Assembly (NCBI GenBank): GCA_009733715.1 | Contig: WMKJ01000011.1 | Location: 1-64,000 of the forward strand | DNA from: Herpomyces periplanetae | Lineage: Eukaryota; Ascomycota; Laboulbeniomycetes; Herpomycetales; Herpomycetaceae | Length of the DNA stretch: 64,000 bases | Reading direction: 5' to 3' | Part shown: piece by piece, positions 54,304 to 64,000 of the stretch | Position numbering within the stretch: position 1 is the first letter of the stretch | Layout of the letters: the number at the start of each line of letters is the position of its first letter | Notes under the pieces: model-generated | Seen by the model: the letters and a program-made list of their open reading frames with translations, nothing else | What the model was told of the DNA's origin: nothing | The model's database searches: none | Made by a program: the position numbers and the translations under genes

Positions 54304-57300
54304 TGAAAGGATATTAAATTCTGCACGGGGATGTGTAGAGGTGTTACTTTTAAAGAAAGGGTGTTAAGGTGTGATACAAAGTGAGCAGATATAGAGGCTA
54401 GTACACAAAGTATTTCTTAAGGGTAAATAGGTGCATTTTACTATATTGATACACCAATATATCCACTCACTTTTGAATATACAAAGCACGGTGACTGAAA
54501 AGTGTCTAAACAGCCATAAATAAGACAAGATGATACTAAAAGTCGAGACCAGACGAGACGGAGTGACAAAAAAGGAAACTGCAAAAGGGTCAGTCGAGAC
54601 AATTTAGTAAACATTGTGGATGGAATAACAGATTATCCGGAAGAAAAGGGATGGCGAGGAAAAGAATGCCGAAATAGGAAAGAGGCAAGGGAAATTCGTC
54701 TGATCTTTGTTCTATTTATGGAAGTGGAGCCGAGAGTTGGATAATTAGGTGAAGGTAACGGAATGAAGGTGAGAATAAGAGTATTTCTAGCGACATTTAT
54801 AATTAGGAATTACAGTCCGTTAATGAAGTGAATCAATGAATAGATTGATAAGGCTCATCATCATTAGTGCGATGATCCAAGCATATTTTGAGGCGTAAGA
54901 GTACATTTGATTCTTGTTTACGTTACGAGAAATTCCTCAATAATGTGATGAATATAAGAATATTCCGAAATCTAGAAAATTTTGATGGAAGAAATAATTG
55001 GAAGTGTACTTAACCTTTTCCTTCTTATGTATGTGTATAATGCAAGATAATTTACGAGGAAACATTGTTAGAGAACGATAAGATACTATTGTATCCTCCC
55101 TGGTCCTCGTTGACCTTGAAAATTTTGGTTCAAATTGCGTAAACAAAACCTTTATACGAACACACAAAAGTTTCCATCCTGCTACCACACCTAATTCATT
55201 CGTACGCACAACACTGTCGTGCCGCTCCGTCCCCAGCATTAATACCAATGAAAATTCTTAACCTTGTGCACCACTACAGGTTTTCATCAGTTTGACTGCA
55301 TGTCCCTACCGCTTGTCACGTGGGTTAACATGCTGTGAATTTGACGATTACTTGCTATATATTAAACCAAAGTAGCGGGCCCGTATGATGGGTGCGGAAA
55401 AACTAACAATGTTACTTTAAACGTTACTCGACATGTACTGAATTCCGGATTGTATAACGAATTCAGTTTTGGTTATATAGCATAAGTTAACCTGTAAATA
55501 ATGAGGTGGCTTAACATCCGAGTGAGTATGAGCAATTAAGCTGATTACTTTTGGCAAGTCGACCAGAGGTGCTGAGTATTTAAAGGGAGTGCATATCTTT
55601 CAATAAGGTCATTAGGATTGCTACGGTAATTTACGTCAATTTTGTAGATAAGAAAAATTTTAATATTGGTAACCTAACCTATTGTGGTCATGAACAGGAT
55701 AAAACAGATGAAAAATTATATAAAAGTATCAAACAAGATCTAATATCCCACCGTATTATGTAGTCATTACAGCGTCAGCAAAAAAGTAAACTTGCATTCT
55801 TATCGTTTGGAGCTGCGATCCTAAGCAGAGATTTACATTATATGAAAAAGCTGTATAAATTGTTTGGTGAACTATTCTGGTTCTGGTTTGTTGGTAATGC
55901 GAAATGAAGAATAAGATACACAATTACATATGATTGGAAATGTTGTGCGTAGTACGGAGTGTGGGGCATAGAGGAATAGTTACTCGGGTGTCGCATTGAA
56001 CAGTTTAAAGATGATAAGATTATTGTACGAATTGCATAATCGATTGGTGGTATTGGTGGTAGTAGTGGTGGTGATAGCGTCTAGCATAAAAGCTAGTATT
56101 TGACGGATGAACGGACGGACGAAAGAACGAATTGTTGAAACGCAAGTAATGTCAAGTTAAATATTCGAGTTTGATCAACATTGAAACGCAAGCTATATGA
56201 TAACACATAAATTCCGCTTCCCAAATCTATGTTGGATGCTCGTTAAATTCCCTACTAAAATCTAGTGCACCTTTACGTTTTGTGTACCAGCGAACAATGT
56301 TAGTTGTATACATTGTCTAGATTTAGTTAAGACGAGTGAATGAGTGACGCATGTTGCAAGTTTATGAATGACACTTGACACTGAATGTTGATGAATTAAG
56401 CAATTTTGAGGGCCTACACAAAATATAAGGGAGTTATGCTAAATAATAGCTATTTACCAAGTAAGGATAGTTTAAGTTAGGTGTCAGGGCATCATAATAT
56501 CACCATTTTTAGAATAGCTTAAGTTACAGTAAATAGCCCTTGATTGAAATTCGGAAATATTGAAACGCACTAAGACTTAGGATTGATGAATCCCAGTGTG
56601 TAAAAGCCGTTTAAGTGCGCAAGCTATATGAAGACAGATCAAAGTCAAATTTAGGGTACAAGTGTAATTATGAGTCTGAAGTTTGAAATTATTGTGGCTT
56701 CAGTGATGGGAATGTCTTTATTTTAATTTGCAAAGGGTGTTCAAGGAAAATGAAGTGTTTAACGTAAAAATCGACTTGGGTATACTGTAAGAGAACTTGA
56801 TCCTGACATGTTGCATGCGTAGAGTGAGATGTATTGAGGGAAGTGTGATGAATGATCATAAATGTAATAATATGTGTACCTTTGGTTTATCAGAGGATAT
56901 AATTTAGAAAAAAATAGTAGAAGCTGTATAGAAAGTAATTCCATAATTAAGCGTATGTATTACGGATATTTTTAGTATATGACATATTTGAGTAGATGGT
57001 TAGTACATTAATAGATGCATGGAAGGGATGTTAGCAGAGTTAACAATGTACGATCAAAATTTTGTGTGCCACGATAAGTTTTTCGAGGTGACGAAAAAAT
57101 GTAGCGTTTATGTTGGGTAGTATTTTACGGCCCAACCTGTCGAACTTATCACTACATGAGCGACGAATAATACACGCCAAGAATACAACCTGTGGTGGTT
57201 GTAGGTCTGAGCTGATGACAAGTCATCATAGCCGTTAGAGAGTGAATTTACCTGGAGTTTTGAAACATAGAACAAGTGGATAAGAAGCGGAAGCGGGAGC

Positions 57301-58899
57301 GAAAGAAGTGAGATTTTGTAACGAATAAGGATGAACTAACGGGTTCACACGGATGAATATAATGCTGGAATGATGCGTGGTTAGAGTTGTTAAGAACATT
57401 GAGGAGGTAAGGTTTATGGAGGACGTAATAATTGGTTGAAGGGATAAAGAGAGCACGAGTGGATTTGAATAGTATGTTTGGCTGCCAATGAAAGGGAAAG
57501 ATAAGGTGAAACTTAATATGTTGAAAGACCTTTGTTTCCTGTTCTCCATTTGTCGGTGCTCTTAGGCAAGTTTTGCAAAAATGAATTAATAAGTATTGTT
57601 ACAACAAAACGGCCAAGCTTAGCATGGAGTGGATTTATATTTTAGGCTAGAGTACACAGATGTGTGTAGGCTTTGAAAAAAAAGCATGGGCGTTGGTTAG
57701 TAGGTTGTTTAGACGAATGTGGGGATGAAAAATGGTGTTAAATGTTTGGTAATTAGTGATATAATTATATGGATGTGGTTACACCCTGTAGTAGTGGCTG
57801 GAGACAAGACAGTTGAGATAGTTAGCATGAGTAACCATTGGCGGCAGCGATGAAGGCGTCTAGCGATAAGTACTAGAGTGAATGGACATGACGATAATGA
57901 TATAAATAGATGATAAGTGATGGTTTAGTACTACGGATATGAAGAGTGTAAAAGGGATAGACATAAGTATGAGATGATCGAGGTAGTAAAAGTGTTAATT
58001 CTGGAAAACATGGAACGGAATGTTAGCGAAAAAAGTGTTAGAAAATCACGATAACCCCGAACGGATATTGGTTGGTTATGAGTGAATAGATAAATAGCAC
58101 ATTTCAGCACAAGAGTTGGTGATAGGTAAGTTGCATAGTGAAGGTAGGAATTGGTGTGTATAGGATAATGGAGGTTAGGAGGAGATACGAAGATGTGAGA
58201 AATTCGAAGAGAGGTAAAATGGTAAAGGGCATTGTGATTTGAGGGCTGGAAATTGAAGGACGAATAACGTACTGGATAGTAAAGGATGATGAAACGAAAG
58301 TACAAGAACAAGCTAAGCAAGCGTAAGAGAAGGGTTGTTTATGATGATGATTATGATGCAAATTGAGGCATTGTTGATAGATGAAGAGCAACATGTAAAG
58401 GCTGGAAGGTAGAAAAGGCGAATTGGTGAGTCACAGATAGAATATGCAAAAGATAGAGAATGTAGGAAAGGTAGAAGAGTACGAGATAGAGAAATCGCAT
58501 TAGAAAGTCGGACGATAGAGTTAACGAATAATACGTAGATTGGGGAGTTTTTCCTAAAATAGAACGAGGATGGGTAAAATAATGAAAAATAATAGCGGGT
58601 ATGAAAGTATAAATGAGCTCGAGGATACAAAAATTTTTTGATTAACCGAATCGGGTAATTCTTGAGCGTGTTATACGAAGTCAAAAAGTTGGAGAGGCAA
58701 AGAGATTGAAAGACGATTGATTATTGGTGAACTTAACGGTTTGAAGTACTAGTTCAAAGGGATAATTTGAGGGGGCGGGCGAGGGAAGGGGAAAACGAGC
58801 TGATCAACAAGAAATTCTTCAAACTAACCCAGAATCGAGCGTTTGCACGCCTTTTTTTAGCCTATTTCTCCTCAATTTACCCCTCCAATCCCTAAATTA

Positions 58900-58965
58900 A
58901 ACGCCCAAAATTATCCCGCCCACCACGTGACTCCCCGTTTCCCATGGGAAATATAAAAGGCTAAA
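58900..58965 (+). promoter_or_regulatory. Core promoter of the FYVE-RING gene
   Basis: CACGTGAC at 58924-58931 is an E-box octamer of the Cbf1 type. It follows CCCGCCC, and AATATAAAAGG (about 58950-58960) is a strong TATA element 20-odd bases further on. The plus strand changes from purine-rich to pyrimidine-rich about 0.1 kb upstream. This predicts a start near 58.98-59.0 kb and a C/T-rich 5' leader of about 0.65 kb before the ATG at 59667. Confidence 0.6.
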
Positions 58966-59666
58966 GACGGCAGTATATCCAGTTACATTCAGTTTGGCGG
59001 AGTTACATGATCCTTCGATTACTATTATTCCCATTTGATTGAGCTTTCCCGCCGTGCTTTCTTTTTCTTTCAAGGGTCTTGTCTTTTTTTACTTTTTCGG
59101 ATCTATTTCCATGTTGTTGATATACCGGGTTAAACACTACCAACTGTTGCTACACTTTTTTTTTAAAATATATCGAAGCTTTGCCATATCCAGACGCCGT
59201 TACTCGTTCAGCCGTCAGTTCACTAAATTATCTGTTCGACAACAACAACGATTACTTGCCGTCTGAGTGCAAGTCTTCGTTTTCCAGGTCAAAATTTTCT
59301 TTTTTTATCGTGCCATGCTTTACGTTGCTAAACTTGGATTGGCTTTATTTAATTTGGCTTGACTTGAATTTGATTCATACTTGACTCCATAGCTTGTCTT
59401 CGCCTTTCCTTTTGAACTGCATTAGTATTGATAAGTGGAATATATTCCCCCTCCCACATAAATTTACCGCCAGCACCGCACTGCAGCTTTCTTTAACCAT
59501 TTTTCTTATTCTTTTCTCTCATTTCACATACCGATCCGATCACTTCCCTTTCACATTTAAAATCTTCCCTTTTTCCCTTACTGTTATTTATTTCACTCTA
59601 TATTTTCACTTCAAATCTACCTCATTCGCTCCTCAGTATTGACGATAACCTCCTACCTATATTATC

Positions 59667-61515
59667 ATGACCACGTCAACTCTTCTCTCTTTACCATTTG
59701 ACCATCACACGTCTTCGCGATCCTCCTCCAATTCATTCTCTTTACGCTTCTTTTCCTCTTCAGTTTTCAAGCCTATGCTTCACAACTTTTCATTTTCCTC
59801 ATCTCATTCATATTCTCCTTTTCCCCAAAGTTGCCAATTGTGCAAATCCTCATTTACATTATGGCATCGGAGACACATCTGCCGGTAAGTCCAACTCACC
59901 TTCCTTCCCAATTTGACAACATTTCCTATTCGGGTATATTGACATCGTCTCGTCTCAACCGTTTCCATCCAGTCTTTGTTGCCGTTCAACATGCGCTTCT
60001 TGCCTAACTAGGAAAATTCGGGTACCTCGTTCTTGGTTGGTTTCATCGGAGCCTTTTATCCCATCATCAGTTTACTCCATATCGACATCGAAATCCTTTT
60101 CAACTTCTTATTCTAAACGAAAATTGAATTTGGCGCATTCATCATACCCTTCAAGACCTCTATCTCCACTTCCTCCTCTACCAAATTCTTATAATTCTTC
60201 ACAGGTATCTTGTCGAAATACCTATTATTCAATACCTTTATCCTCATATTTTCATAATAAGTTATCTATTATCACGCCGCAGGATACATTTATCGAAGTT
60301 AGAGTCTGCGATTCCTGTGCTATGCTACCCATTTATACTGTTCCACCACCACCACCACCACCACCACCTCCTCCTCCCCCACCTCCACCGATTCTTTCTT
60401 CCATACCGTGCCATCCTTCGCTACCGATTGTTCACTCCCCTTCTCATGCTAATCAAACGTCAAGTCACGTTTCATCCCAACCATCTGATGAATCGATAAA
60501 TCAATCTATCACTGGTATCGCTAACCAATGGTTCTCTTCTCCATTGGATTCAACATTTACTCGACCTTTTATTTGTTCAATTTGCCTTACAGATTTGCGT
60601 TGCCTCATTCATGCTGCTTCTTCCATTTCAATTCCGAACAACACTACAAGTACAGTCTCGACCAAGACTATTCCAACAACACCCAAATCCAATTCCTCCA
60701 AAACCGTCAGAGCTGATTCCGCGACTTCAGTTATTGGGCCAACCATTACATCAACAAATTTACCCGACGGAACTCTAACCGCTGCAGCTGATACTGCAAC
60801 GGGAACGGAAGCGGGAAATGTAGGCTCAGCTACATCGATTATCAGTACTTCCGAAACTTGCTCATCTTTTTCGGATCTGTGTGAGCAGCACACAGATTTT
60901 TGCATATTAACGCATCTTTTTTCCTTATTAGCTCGACAGGATAATCCAGTATCGTTCCAACGATTAACTCAAGCTGTACTTCGAACTACAACGTCAACTA
61001 CAACTGGACTTGATATGCTGGGCCATCACCCTCCTGGTTCTCCATCATCTCCTTTATCGGGCGAAGCTAGTATTAAATGTGTTAACTCCCGTGTATATCT
61101 TTTCGACGTTACAGCGAATGATCCTATAGACGACGAATGCTCTATATGTTTAGATACATTTAACGTTGATTTACCTGTAGCTCGTTTTGACTGTGGCTGC
61201 AAATTTCATCCTCACTGCATTTTTACGTGGTGGGACGTTTCGACAAACGGTTTACAAGCGGCAGCTCGGTTTACTATGACGCTATCATCTGCGCCATCTT
61301 CCACGTCTACGTCTACACCCATGACCACGCCTCTATCTACACCCGCATCCTCGTCTTCCTTTCCGTCTCTAGTTTCGTCTCATTCATCTTGGTCATCCCC
61401 GTCATCATCTTTATCGGATCAAAGTACCGAATTAAACTCATCTAGCAAGCCGCATATCACCCTTACCTTATCGACGCAGTTTAACACGTGTCCCATACAT
61501 CGAACTCCCTCTTGA
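59667..61515 (+). CDS. PIB1: FYVE-RING E3 ubiquitin ligase, Pib1-type, two exons
   Basis: Exons 59667-59884 and 59973-61515 (88-bp intron, donor GTAAGT) join in frame to 586 residues. The splice completes a FYVE finger: C56, C59, RRHICR with C72, C75, C80, C83, then C185 and C188 (VRVCDSC). Spacing up to C83 is exactly canonical. The WxxD motif is not visible, and the usual Gly after the fourth ligand is Cys76. A run of 16 prolines follows at 197-212. The C-terminal RING has C462, C465, C480, C482, H485 and C488 (CGCKFHPHC), then C579 and H582 (CPIH). Yeast Pib1 has the same FYVE-then-RING order, binds PI3P on endosomes and vacuole, and is an E3 ligase; this is inferred here. It is about twice yeast Pib1's length because of Ser/Thr-rich insertions, including one inside each zinc finger. 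Confidence 0.85.
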
Positions 61516-62969
61516 GATCATTCGATAACCCTTTTTAAACCTTTCTCACAAATTACTCCATGTCATGAATTTCTTTTTTTAATTTGGGATCTTCAAATAC
61601 GCACCGTACTGCACTGCACCACACCCTGTACTCTGCGGCCATGTGTTTTTGTCTCTTCACAAACCTTGACCCATCGAGTGCATATCATATACGCACACTC
61701 CCTCTCCTTTACCCACACACACCCAAACTTAGCCTCCCGTGGGCCTGTCCGAACTAACAGTAATACATAAACTCACAGGCGGGCTCAGCAGTTCAATTAC
61801 TTATAGTACCCTAGGCGTACAGTACCGTACTGTATTGCATTGCATTGCACGGCACTACAATCGAGATTATTACTTGGCCGACTTCGGACTATAGCGCAAA
61901 CGAACTCGCGTGGGTTGGCTTGCTATGTTTGGTGGTCCTTTGAAAATCTTACGCATACTTGTTAATATTATATCGGAGGCTATTTTATCATGTTTCAATA
62001 ACTACGCACGCTTACTTTTACTCATTGAATTCACTTGACACTGCCCTCTGCCTCGTTTCCACGCCGTTTATCCTAGTTTACCTACCCTAGGACTCTAAGT
62101 CATTCCACTCACTTTATACACATAGGCTAGCTTCTACTTGCGCTTTTCCCCGCCTTTATTTATATCATCCCAGAAATTTCATATCCGTATATGAACACAC
62201 ATACATATTCTCTCTAGATTTAGGTAAACCTTTAGGTTGGTTAGTTATCGAATTGGTACACCTACTGGAAACGTACTTTATTTATCATCTACACATTATT
62301 TGCAAGACTTCGCTATGCTTTACGCATGTTTCATGCAACTCGGTAGTGCATGGTCACTATGAGCCACTTTAAAAGGTCAATGAAACTTTCTCGTGTAAGC
62401 CAGCCGGTCTCTGTGTACGTTGGTAGTAGATCATCATGAAAAATCATATATTATGGAGCACGGGAGAGAAAATGCATAAATAGATCAATTGGGTCGTCAG
62501 ATTTACCCCACTTATATGGTATTAGTCTAAGGAATTTTTGTAGCAATTGAAAAGAAGCGATTAAAAAACGCTAGAAAGTATAGCAGCTTATCAACGTTAC
62601 TAGTTGATATGCGGGTCTGTACACCAAAAAAACATTGACAAGGATGATAAGACGGTGCATGAAAGAGTGATCGTATAAAATGGTGGGCACAAAAAACACA
62701 CCCTCCCTACCTTACAGTATATGGAAACTTTGAACGACAGTCCCCCACTGCACGTTACAACGTAGACAAGCGCACAAACGAATGAGTAAAAAAAACTACC
62801 ACTACAACTACCACCATGAAACCCAAAAAAATGTGTGAATGAAGACTACATAATGGGAGAAAAACCCTTTCCCCCACACCCTAGCTATGCGAAAGGATAC
62901 CTAAACCGAAGAAAGAAATAAACGTTAAAATACAAGAGCGCAAAAGCGCATAAAACGTTTTGCAAAGTG
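61516..62969. other. Convergent intergenic region
   Basis: This lies between the 3' ends of the FYVE-RING gene and the right-edge minus-strand gene. The plus strand is C/T-rich to about 62.35 kb and more purine-rich after that, as expected where two transcripts converge. Small direct repeats (TGCATTGCATTGCA near 61840) occur. No gene or RNA is recognised. Confidence 0.5.
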
Positions 62970-64000
62970 TCAGTAAACTAAATTCAAGCGTTGGGCACGA
63001 CGTCGAGTTAACATTCCGGTTATATTAGTTGGACCGATGACCAGATCTGTTGAGGGTGGAAGCGGATAAGCAGAAGGATCACGAACGGATGATGATGAAG
63101 TAGGAGACGAGATAATGTAGCCATGACTAACATGGGCTTGTGAATAAGATGATGAGGGCGGTGATGATGGGGAAGAGGATAGGGAAATATTTTGAAATCG
63201 GCGGAGGCGTAAAACACAGGATTCCAGTCCATCGGAATCGTGGATATGATAATCAGAAGATGAGCAGTTGATCGGATCGTCCATATCAGATGTAACATCG
63301 ACATCAGCCTCCAGTGGCGGTAACGGTAATGAATTAGTGTTGGAATCAGCTGTTACCGACAAGCTTAAAGACGATTCGGACGTTCGTTGGTCCATAATAG
63401 ACATGGAAGCGTTAAAGTGTACGGAATGATCACTAGTGTAAAACCAATTTGATGGACTAGCTTGTACGAATGGTTGACTTGTAAAGTTCCCATATTCCGG
63501 CTCACAACAATACCGACGATGACGACGATGACAGCGATGGTGGTGCCGACAAATTGGTAGTGTAGTAGCGTCGTTAACAAGGGCGGCAGTGGTTGTGGTT
63601 GTGGTGGTAGATTCATGAAAATACTTTTGTCGACGTTTTCTGCGCTTGCGCTCTTTTAATTTATCCATGCAATGCGGTATAAAATCGCCACGATGTTCGA
63701 CACCGCTAACACAGGCATGATAAATGCGAAAAAATTGTCGAACTCGCTCAACATTTTGACCGTACCTTCGAATTGCCAGTAGTGAAATTGCTGCATCAAG
63801 TTCACCGCCGTGAATTCGTTTAATGTAACTAAAATTAATAGCTTTACCAATTTCCCTGACAACTTCTTCCACAAATTGTCTTGCATAACTTGGTGATACA
63901 GATATCTTCCATCGGGACGAAGCTCCACTACAACCTCCGCCACTTCGGCACTGACCACGTTCTGCACTTCCTGTTCGTTCTTCGAAGCAATTTTGGTAAA
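62970..64000 (-). CDS. Unrecognised protein, 5' end beyond right edge
   Basis: The frame is open from the right edge (first full codon at 63998) to a TGA at 62972-62970, giving 342 residues without a start in view. There is no in-frame reason to begin at the GTG at 63872; the frame continues upstream. The N-terminal visible part is ordered: RWKISVSPSYARQFVEEVV and AINFSYIKRIHGGELDAAIS, then RRYGQNVERVRQFFRIYHAC. A Lys/Arg run (KLKERKRRKRRQK) follows, then a Thr run, a His/Arg/Cys-rich stretch (CRHHHRCHRRHRRYCC) and a Ser-rich tail ending TRRRAQRLNLVY. The basic run could be a nuclear localisation signal, and the His/Cys stretch could bind metal; both are inference. I do not recognise the family. 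Confidence 0.75.
   Translation of the reverse strand, partial: YQNCFEERTGSAERGQCRSGGGCSGASSRWKISVSPSYARQFVEEVVREIGKAINFSYIKRIHGGELDAAISLLAIRRYGQNVERVRQFFRIYHACVSGVEHRGDFIPHCMDKLKERKRRKRRQKYFHESTTTTTTTAALVNDATTLPICRHHHRCHRRHRRYCCEPEYGNFTSQPFVQASPSNWFYTSDHSVHFNASMSIMDQRTSESSLSLSVTADSNTNSLPLPPLEADVDVTSDMDDPINCSSSDYHIHDSDGLESCVLRLRRFQNISLSSSPSSPPSSSYSQAHVSHGYIISSPTSSSSVRDPSAYPLPPSTDLVIGPTNITGMLTRRRAQRLNLVY

Larger units (their letters stand above)
53771..59666. other. Intergenic region, purine-rich then pyrimidine-rich
   Basis: From 53.8 to about 58.8 kb the plus strand is largely purine-rich (46 of 60 at 58441-58500), with a more mixed patch at about 55.08-55.35 kb that contains GTCACGTG (55315-55322). 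GGTGGT-type short repeats lie near 56040-56080. After about 58.8 kb it becomes pyrimidine-rich (44 of 60 at 59521-59580) as the promoter and leader of the FYVE-RING gene. Other than the doubtful small frame at 54028-54303, nothing coding is seen. Confidence 0.55.

Noticed and set aside
57235-58684. Several minus-strand open frames of 96-129 codons
   Set aside because: Same composition artefact in a purine-rich block; overlapping frames are equally open.
61230-61490. Intron inside the RING finger of the Pib1-type gene
   Set aside because: The 90-residue insertion stays open in frame and I see no convincing donor and acceptor pair at its ends; cDNA would settle it.
1-64000. Transposons, virus-derived elements, tRNA and rRNA genes, CRISPR arrays
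   Set aside because: No reverse transcriptase, integrase, transposase, terminal repeats, tRNA B-box with a matching cloverleaf, rRNA sequence or regular spaced repeats were recognised on either strand.

Overview
The window looks like nuclear DNA from an AT-rich ascomycete fungus. The evidence is a set of fungal protein families: a FYVE plus RING protein of the Pib1 type, a fungal NAD kinase, CstF-64/Rna15, a Lee1-like double CCCH protein and two SANT/Myb proteins. Introns are short (about 82-106 bp, one of 223 bp) with GTAAGT/GTATGT-like donors and CTAAC-like branch sites. The genus cannot be told from the sequence. No transposon, virus-derived element, rRNA, tRNA or CRISPR array was recognised.

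Layout, left to right. (1) Positions 1-13136, minus strand: a giant gene with a 95-nt first exon, an 82-nt intron and one uninterrupted exon of at least 12,959 nt that runs off the left edge. It encodes at least 4,351 residues of Ser/Asn/Asp-rich sequence and is not recognised. (2) 14476-15588, minus: CstF-64/Rna15, a pre-mRNA 3' end processing factor. (3) 19006-20643, plus: NAD kinase, three exons. (4) 23249-25475, plus: double CCCH zinc-finger protein, four exons. (5) 33571-35241, plus: SANT-domain protein. (6) 50884-53770, plus: protein with two Myb repeats, two exons. (7) 54028-54303, minus: a doubtful small Ser-rich reading frame. (8) 59667-61515, plus: FYVE-RING ubiquitin ligase of the Pib1 type, two exons. 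(9) 62970-64000, minus: unrecognised protein, 5' end beyond the right edge.

Gene density is low for an ascomycete. Gaps of about 8 kb and 15.6 kb lie in front of the two SANT/Myb genes, and I see neither repeats nor credible genes in them. The most striking property of the window is strand composition. The intergenic DNA and the genes fall into kilobase blocks that are strongly purine-rich on one strand and pyrimidine-rich on the other. Each gene has a pyrimidine-rich 5' side on its own coding strand, and several become purine-rich towards the 3' end. Between successive genes there is a purine-to-pyrimidine switch point, near 13.5, 16.2, 22.7, 32.2-32.6, 45.7 and 58.8 kb. Two of these switches carry promoter-like sequence (TATA element and CACGTGAC). 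I infer that the switches mark promoters, perhaps bidirectional ones.

The genes do not form an obvious pathway. Their roles are mixed: RNA processing, NADP supply, putative transcription or chromatin factors, and endosomal ubiquitination.
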